Positions 57,332-64,000 of a DNA stretch of 64,000 nucleotides are shown one piece after another. The position numbers were made by a program, and so were the translations under genes. Numbering within the stretch: the first letter of the stretch is position 1; each line of letters opens with the position of its first letter. Source of the stretch: Amylostereum areolatum (taxonomy: Eukaryota > Basidiomycota > Agaricomycetes > Russulales > Stereaceae). The stretch is taken from positions 1-64,000 of the forward strand of contig SAXG01000081.1 of assembly GCA_012932865.1 (NCBI GenBank). Reading direction: 5' to 3'. A model generated the notes under the pieces. That model had not been told where the DNA came from. It made no database searches and saw nothing but the letters and a program-made list of their open reading frames with translations.

Positions 57332-58612
57332 ATGCGACAGAAGGAAGCCAATAAATGGAAGGTACGGTATTATGAAAATCGAGAGGAGCTAGACAAGGTC
57401 GCTCGAGAATGCGGCGATGTTCATGACGAAGTGCAACGATCCGAATGGGCGCGCAGGCGAGCCGAGGTTGACCTCTCGTCCCTAAAGTGCGAACGCGACG
57501 AGGAAAAGGCCAATTTCTCCAAGGTACTTGACAATAAAGGACATGCGTTGGCCCACGCGGAGGCGCAGAGCGAAGAGATGAAGGCGTTGCTCGAGAGACG
57601 TTCCTGCCGAGCTCGCACACACAATGCGCGCGCTGGAGGACTCCGAGACGACATTGAAGACGCTCCTCGACGAACGCACCGCCGAGCGCGCCGCTTTTGA
57701 AGGCATCGCATCTTCTGCAGACCAGATCGCAGATGTGCGCGTCGTGGAGATGGTTGGCGAGCTCAACTACGAGATAGGCCAGGTGGCGTCCTTGCTGGTA
57801 TTCGACGACTTCCCTGGGGCTGCGCCTGCTACTGGAGAGCACGTACGGGAGGCATTGCGAGTGCTGGAGAAGCGGGTTGGACGCGGGGTGTCGGCAATTC
57901 TGTCCCAGGCAGGACGGGGCATCGAAAAGGATATTGCGATGCAGATCGCATTCCAGACGTGCGTGTCCTCGCGCGCGCATTCGATCATCGAACGGTGGTA
58001 TTTCGGGAGCTTGAGTGACGACGATTCCGTCCTGCATGTTTTGCACGACACCCCCCAGAGCGGTACGCCCGTCCACTTGCTGCCCGTCTCCGACTCAGCC
58101 AGTGTCACTTACCGCGCAAACCGGTTTCAGAGACCGAGAATGTCACTCAGGAGGGGCACGCCCGCTCGCACAAGTATGCTCGCTGGACACTGGAAGATCA
58201 AGCCAAGCAGGAGAAGTCCTTGGCCTTGAGCATAAGTCAGCTCTTAGGCTGTGTCCTTGTGGCGACCGGCCACGCCCTCGACAAGTCCGTTGCGCTTTCC
58301 ACCATAAACGAGAAGGCCGGGGCGCCTGTCTCTGAGGTAGTCCGTCTGGCGCTCGCGCTGAACGAGGTTTTCGGGCAGACGGACGAGATGGAGGTGGTGC
58401 ACATCTCGCACGGTAAGAAGTTCTGCGAACAATACATGGAAGACGGGTACTCCACGGCGGTGTCTGACGAGGACACTGCGTCGCAAGGCCTGAAGGCGCC
58501 ACGGGTGCTTTGCACCACCGATCTTGGATTGCTACGTGTGACGAATGGTGTGGAGGATATCCTGGTTACACCGAAGGTGGTACTGGACACTCTTATCCCC
58601 CGTATGATCTGA
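57332..58612 (+). pseudogene. CC3: coiled-coil family member with one frameshift
   Basis: Begins at ATG 57332 (MRQKEANKWKVRYYE...), where CC paralogues have a second exon, so a first exon (possibly ATG 57237) is missing or unresolved. The coiled coil (ELDKVARECGDVHDEVQR ...) is broken near 57595: after KALLE the frame shifts by one base to continue VPAELAHTMRALEDSE. The conserved domain follows with QIADVRVVEMVGELNYEIG and EKDIAMQIAFQTC; the intron (58062-58130, donor gtacgc) is at the family position. Exon 3 starts in phase, with VSEVVRLALALNEVFGQ and VLCTTDLGLLRVTNG, stop at 58612. Removing one base restores the family frame, so this is either a young pseudogene or a sequence error. Confidence 0.75.
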
Positions 58613-59108
58613 ACGACTGCTACATATGACTCTGGCACTGTACTACTAAGTATTACCTCGTGTATGACTGACTGGAGTCGGCAACGGCTTTGGGGTTGTG
58701 GGTTTCGTTTTCCTCTTGTATGCTATGTTTGTGAGTGTGTGTACATGTACCTACGATGTTATCCTGTGCTGTAGTCTTATGTACTTTCTGCATCCTCTTG
58801 TCGCTGACGGTACGAAGAGTTGGACTTACGGCAATTATCGGCCTGGACGGGCGCTTCAATAGCGGAGTTGAAGACAAGTTGAAGCGCGGCTACTTACCAG
58901 CCTCGTTGTTTTCGACAACCATCATCATCCTGCGTCTCGTGTCACAACCACCCATCTGTGGGTATTTTCCCCATCGAAAAGACCAAAAGTCCCTTGACAT
59001 CAGATTCCTCACCTCTCTATACGTTGCTCGCTTCTCAAACCTCGACGATCTCAACTTGGTAGTAGGCCCTTTTGCGCAAGTTCACACGCAGCGATTCTGA
59101 GCTACGCA
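58613..59108. other. Intergenic between CC3 and CC4, no gene seen
   Basis: A plus-strand frame spans 58735-59100 with hydrophobic residues (MLSCAVVLCTFCILLSLTV) but no family match; more likely upstream sequence of CC4. Confidence 0.35.
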
Positions 59109-60128
59109 ATGCTCGCCTCTTCCTCGATGGTCGATATGTCCGGCACGGGTGTGCATGCAGTGGAAACGGTTGAGGACGATCTAGAAATGCAGGTGCGTCG
59201 TATCCTCTTGCGCCGGGACCTCCGACTCACTTCTTGAACGCGAACTTAAGACAGAGGTGACTAAATGGAAGACGCAATACAAAACAACACGGCAGCAGCT
59301 CAGCAAGCGTCACCCAAGAGATTAAAGATGTCCATAGCGATCTAGGACGATACAAAGCCGGCGCACGAGGAAGTCGTGGACAAATACAAGTCCTTGCAAG
59401 GCGAACACGACGAAATAAAAGCCGAGCTCGCGCGCGCGAGGCAGGCGTTGGATGACAGATCGTACGCGTTGGCTCAGGCTCAGGCTCGAAGCAAAGGTAT
59501 GAAAGCGCTGCTCGAGACGCGCACCACCGAGCTCGCGACGGCGATGTGGAAATTAGAAAAAAAGGGGCGTTCCGTGGAGAAAAAAACCGAAGATGTGAAG
59601 GCGATGAGGGCGTTGCTCGACGCACGCACCAACAAGCTGGCGGACACGACGCGGAGGTTGGACGAGAGAGCGCGGGAGTTGGCCTACGCGGAGGCGGAGA
59701 ACAAGGAGACGAAGGCGCTGCTCGAGATGCGCACCACAAAACACGCGGAGGTGGCGTGGACATTGACTCGCAAGCTCGCGGACACGACGAGGGAGTTGGA
59801 CGAGAGCACGCGCGCGCTAGCCGACGCGGAGGCGAAGAACGGAGAGACGAATGCGTTGCTCGACCGGCGGGTTGCTCAGCTCATGCACACAATGAGGAGA
59901 TTGGAGGAAAGAGATCCTGCGCTGGCCCGCGCCGAGGCGAAGAACGTAGAGATGAAGGCGTTGCTCGATAGACGCACCGTCGAACTCTTGGACACCATGC
60001 GGAGAGTGAAGGCGTTGGATTCAGTGCTGGCTGACGAGGAGGCGAAGAGTGAGGAAACGATTTCCCTCCTAAAGATGCGCATCGCAGAGCTCAGGAGGAG
60101 GTTAGTTCAGAGGGGTGAGGCTGAATAA
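59109..60128 (+). pseudogene. CC4: coiled-coil member with repeat expansion and no C-terminal domain
   Basis: First exon ATG 59109 (MLASSSMVDMSGTGVH ... EDDLEMQ), donor gtgcgt, then VTKWKTQYKTTRQQLSK in the family second exon, followed by frame breaks and stops near 59310-59345. From 59376 one frame stays open for 250 codons and is almost entirely coiled coil made of about six copies of a 30-35 residue unit of the form KALLExRTxELxxTxRxLxER...LAxAEAKNxE. It stops at 60128. The conserved family domain (DVRVAEMV..., LCTTDLGL) is absent downstream. It may make a pure rod protein or be dead. Confidence 0.65.
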
Positions 60129-60775
60129 GTACATCGACTCACGTCTGCTTTCGGAGACTACAGACGGGAGTTTTGCTGGTTGTCATTGTTTGTCACCTGT
60201 CATGTTTTCTAATGAACTCGAACTCAGAAGAACTTTGAGTATAGTTCTGGTCCCTGGAAATGGTAGTTCTGCGTGTCCGTCAACTTCGAAAAAACGAGGA
60301 AGCCCGCTGCGGCATGGCCGGTCCGGGCGGGTGCTTCAGCCTTCTGGCCCTGGGCGGCGCCGCGGCGGGTTGCCGTTGTTCCAAGCGCTCGAGCCTCGTT
60401 GTCTTCGACAGCCATCGACGTCCTCTCCTAGGCTTCCGCCTCGTCTTGTAACGATCTGTCTGCGGCCGTTTCACATTTGACGAGCACTTCAAGGTATACG
60501 AATCCACGCTGTGCCTCCCATACCGCTGCATCCGTTCGCGTACGATCACACGGCGCTCAAGGAGAAATCGTTACTTACAATCCTAGGACAGGTTTCGTGC
60601 AAAGATCCTGGGCCTGTTAGCGCACAAGGAACATCCACATTGGAGGAAGTGCAGCTGAATACAAGCCTGAGTTCCCGTCCTACGAAGTACCGTAAGCTAT
60701 CCACGTAGTAGTGTCGCCGACGACGTTCATCTCTCTTGGGCCATTCACAGGCGCATCGACTTCACATCACACTTG
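60129..60775. other. Intergenic upstream of CC5, with probable 5'UTR acceptor
   Basis: No CC C-terminal domain or other gene found here. A cattcacag acceptor at 60742-60750, 25 nt before ATG 60776, suggests a 5'UTR intron as in CC1 and CC2. Confidence 0.4.
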
Positions 60776-62149
60776 ATGACAGGGCTCATCTCCCTCGCCA
60801 AGGATACTTACGGGTACTTCACTCGCTCCCCGGAATCGGTTGCGTATACGGACTCCAGTGAATCCATACACGACCCAGAAATGCATGTGCGTCATGTCAT
60901 CTTCAGTCAGGGCTCCACATTGACTTCAATACGGCAGCCGGACACTAGGAGATGGATGGTGAAATACCAAGAAACACGGCAGAAGCACGATAATCTCAAA
61001 CGAGAATTCGATGTCGTTTCCACCAACCTCGGACGATACAAAGCGGGCTACGCAAAACTTGTGGACAACTTCAATTCCCTGGTCGATAAATGCAATTCCT
61101 TGGAAAATAAATACAATGGGAAAAAGGACGAGCTCGCGCGCACGACGCAGATGCTCGCAGAGCGGGAGCGTGCGCTTGAACGCGCTGAGGCGAAGAACAA
61201 AGAGATGAAGGACCTCCTGGACACACGCACCGCCGAGCTCACTGCCTTCCAGGATTTCGCGCCATCAGCAGAGCAGGTCACGGATGTGCGCGTCGCCGAG
61301 ATGGTCAACGAACTCAACTACGAGATAGGGCAAACGGCGTCCTCGCTATCCGATGACTACACAGAGGCGGATCCCTCTCCTGGCGAGGACGTGAAAGAGA
61401 CATTGCATATGCTGGGCAAGCGGGTTGGGCGTGGGGTAACGGTGATAGTTTCCCATGCTGGACGGGGTGTCGAGCAGGACATTGCCATGCAGATCGCATT
61501 CCAGGCGTGTATGTCTGTGCGCGCACATTCCATCATTCAACGGTGGTGTTTCGGGAGGTCTGCAGACGAGGACCTCCTCATCGATGTCTGGCGCCAAATC
61601 TCCGAGGGCGGTACGTAGGCTTTTCCGTATCCACCGGTTTGTTTGACGTTCAAATGGACTTCAGAGCAGGTACACGTCTCCCGCAAGTGGCGCTCCCTCG
61701 CGCGCCAGTACGGTCGCTGGACGCGGCGGGATCGCCCCAAAGCGGAAGGGAAGTACGTCGCAGACATCAAAGAGCTGCTCGCAGACGTACTCATCGCGAG
61801 CGGACATGCCACCGACAAGACCTCCGCTCTTTCCTCTATCCATGCCAAAGTCGGCGCTCACATCGTGGAAGTCGTGCGTCTGGCCTTTGAGCTGAACGAG
61901 GTACTCGGGCAAAAACTGGGCGCGTACGAGATGGAGACGCTTCGTGTCTATTCCAAAGAACCCTACGATAGCGACGAGATGGTGGACAGCTATTCGACGT
62001 CGGATCCTATTCACGATGACAATACGCGGCGAAGGTTGGTGCTTTGCACTACTGATCTCGGCCTCCTGCGTATCATGAACGGCGAGACGGATATTTTGGT
62101 GAAGCCAAAGGTGGCTCTGGATACGTTGGTAGTTTCACATGCGCCTTGA
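60776..62149 (+). CDS. CC5: coiled-coil family protein
   Basis: Model join(60776..60886, 60938..61610, 61665..62149), 422 residues. The first intron is 51 nt and stays in frame if retained. N-terminus MTGLISLAKDTYGYFTRSPE; coiled coil about residues 38-165 (DNLKREFDVVSTNLGRYKAG, ELARTTQMLAERERALERAE). Conserved domain QVTDVRVAEMVNELNYEIG, EQDIAMQIAFQACMSVRAH and RWCFGRSADEDL; exon 3 EQVHVSRKWRSLARQYGRW, VVRLAFELNEVLGQKLG, and VLCTTDLGLLRIMNGETD near the end. All joins keep frame, so this copy looks intact. Function unknown. Confidence 0.83.
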
Positions 62150-62566
62150 TCGATTTCAACCTGTGTATCATCTGTACTTGCTGTACTTACAAGTGTCTGC
62201 TTCGGTCCAGGTGTTTTGTGACCGATCGCGACGAGTTGTTCCATCACACTCGCGTCTCGTCACACATTTTCCCCCTTATGTTTCTCTTCTCCGAATCTGG
62301 AATGCGTTCTCCATGTATATGTATCCGTACTTTGAATGTATCCATACGTTCCTCACGGGGACCAACCTACCATCCGAGGACCAGAAGTCGCGCCATATGA
62401 TGGTGATGGTGAGCGGTGACGAAAGGCACGGCTGCGTACGTGCGAGCCGAGATCACGTGCTGGAAAAAAGAAGTTGGGAGTTTGGGGAAAGGGAGCCTTT
62501 GTGAGCCAACGCCCACTTCCCGTCGGCGCAACCCTCCCTGCTCTCTCCCAGTTTCCCTCACACATC
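62150..62566. other. Intergenic between CC5 and CC6, no gene seen
   Basis: Contains the upstream region of CC6; nothing recognisable. Confidence 0.35.
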
Positions 62567-64000
62567 ATGAACTTCCTCACCCGCTGGTTCACCTCCACCC
62601 CCAAGGCATCCTCCACGACCTCCACGGTGTACTGGAACATCTTCAACAGGGCCGCCAGCAAGCAGCAGTCCATCGCCTCAGCAAGACCCCGACGACAGCG
62701 ATGACGAGGACGACGAAGAGGACGACACCACCACGAACAAAGAGGACCCGCTCGAGGAGGCCCGCCGCGAGTGCACGGCGCTCGAGGAGAAGCTGAAAGA
62801 GAGGGACGCAGAGCTCGAGCAGACCGAAGGCCGACGTTGCGCGCCTCCAGTCCCAGCTCACGGACGCCCAAGCCACCGCCCAGCGCCTCTCGCGCTCGCT
62901 CGAGGACTCCGAGGCCGCGCACGCGCGCACGACGGCGGCGAAGACCCAGTCCCAGACGCACGCGGCCGCGGTCGAGAAGCGGCTCGCGCAGACGAACGCC
63001 CTGCTCGCGACGCGGACGGAGGAGCTCGCGGCCGCGCAGGTCTTCCTCGGCACGCAGGAGTCGTACACGGACAAGCAGGTCGCGGACGAAGTGACGGGGC
63101 TCAACTACGACATCTCCCAGGTCGCCGTCGCGCTCGCGGACGCCGTCGTCCAGAGCCAGACGGAAGGCGCAGGACGAGGGATCGGCGGACGTGGCGGAGG
63201 CCACCGCGCGCGTGGCCCAGTGGCTCGGCGCGGAGCTCGTGCAGGATCTCAAGTCGGTCGACCACGCCGAGGACCCGCTCTTGCTCGAGATCGTCTTCCA
63301 GGCCGCCATGGTCGACGTGGCCCGGTCCGTGATCACCGCCTGGCACTTTGGCGAGGACGCGTCCCACGCCTACCTCGACCAGATCTTCCTCGCCCTCGCC
63401 GGCCAAGGTGCGCTTTTTCTGTTTTTATCTTATTTTCCCTGTCATCCATGTGCTTATACGTCCGTGTCTCCCTCCCCAGAGCCTGGCGCGATCTCCGGCC
63501 GCTGGCGCGTCCTCACCCGGCAATACTCCCAAGTCGCCCTCTCGCCCGCCTCCTCGGACCCCGAATCCACCCTCGTCTCCCGGCTCGTCTCCCTCCTCGC
63601 CTCCGTCCTCCTCGCCTCAGGTCTCGCCTCCGCCCGCGCCCCTACCGAAGCCCTCATCCGCGATCGCACCCTCGCCGAACTCACCGACGTCGTCCGCATC
63701 GCGCTCAAGGTCAACAAGATCGTCGGCGAGGGCATCACCTCCGGCGTCATCGCGCCCCTGGTTGTTGCTCGCGATACCGCGTTCGACGCGGAGGCCATCG
63801 ACGACGCGTACAGCGGTGACGGAGAGAAGGGCGCCGTCCTGTGCACGACGAGCCGTCGGCCTCAAGCGCGAAGTGCGCGCGGAAGGCCAGGTCAAGGACA
63901 GCACCGTCCTCGTCAAGCCCAAGGTCGCCCTCGTCTCCGTCCTCGGTGTCCTCCCCAAGCGCGTCGTGCATGTGGAATCCCTCGAAGCGCCCCCGCCCGC
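62567..64000 (+). pseudogene. CC6: divergent coiled-coil member, frame-broken, runs off the window
   Basis: ATG 62567 (MNFLTRWFTSTPKASST). Reading requires several frame changes: an acidic stretch (DPDDSDDEDDEED, near 62690), coiled coil (LEEARRECTALEEKLKERD), then another frame (DVARLQSQLTDAQATAQR ... DKQVADEVTGLNYDISQVA), a further one (DVAEATARVAQWLGAELV ... IVFQAAMVDVARSVITAWHF), and one more after VLCTT near 63850 (VGLKREVRAEGQ, LVKPKVALVSVLG). The intron 63408-63479 is at the family position. At least four indels in very GC-rich sequence suggest either a decayed gene or poor local sequence. The end lies outside the window. Confidence 0.7.

Overview
The window is GC-rich nuclear DNA from a filamentous basidiomycete, most likely an Agaricomycete. 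Genes carry many short introns (about 45-70 nt) with GTNNGT donors and YAG acceptors. Protein types include multi-copy HSPA12-like HSP70 proteins, an expanded seven-helix membrane family, an expanded coiled-coil family, a Golgi Tvp38 protein and a chromodomain Ty3/gypsy retrotransposon. No rRNA, tRNA or CRISPR array was recognised. Most exon boundaries are read by eye from splice motifs and paralogue comparison.

Layout: (1) 1-15 kb is repeat-rich. A plus-oriented partial LTR opens the window, followed by frame-broken remains of a Cys-rich/acidic gene (minus), one apparently intact four-exon gene of unknown function (6230-7388), an orphan SF3B1 fragment (7498-7881) and a frame-broken chromovirus on the minus strand (about 8311-15058). 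Its 5' leader is almost free of ATG yet open in the gag frame. (2) 15-23 kb holds a 5'-truncated multi-exon gene beside the LTR, an unresolved stretch, a nested palindrome, a multi-exon gene of a WW-like fungal family and a small minus-strand gene. (3) 23.7-40 kb interleaves HSP70-like genes A and B (minus) with seven-helix genes TM1, TM2, TM3 and a truncated TM4 (plus). (4) 40-46 kb holds three single-copy-looking genes on the minus strand: a small conserved fungal protein, TVP38 and a short Sin3-type PAH protein. (5) 46-64 kb holds HSP70-like genes C and D (minus) among six plus-strand coiled-coil paralogues, CC1-CC6; CC6 runs off the end.

The main theme is birth and decay of three lineage-expanded families. 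Each HSP70-like copy has a plus-strand family member (TM or CC) as the nearest identified gene upstream, transcribed away from it: A/TM1, B/TM4, C/CC1, D/CC3. Intact copies (HSP70-A, -B, -C, TM1, TM2, CC1, CC2, CC5) lie beside decayed ones (HSP70-D, TM4, TM3, CC3, CC4, CC6). What the HSP70-like, membrane and coiled-coil proteins do together cannot be read from sequence.
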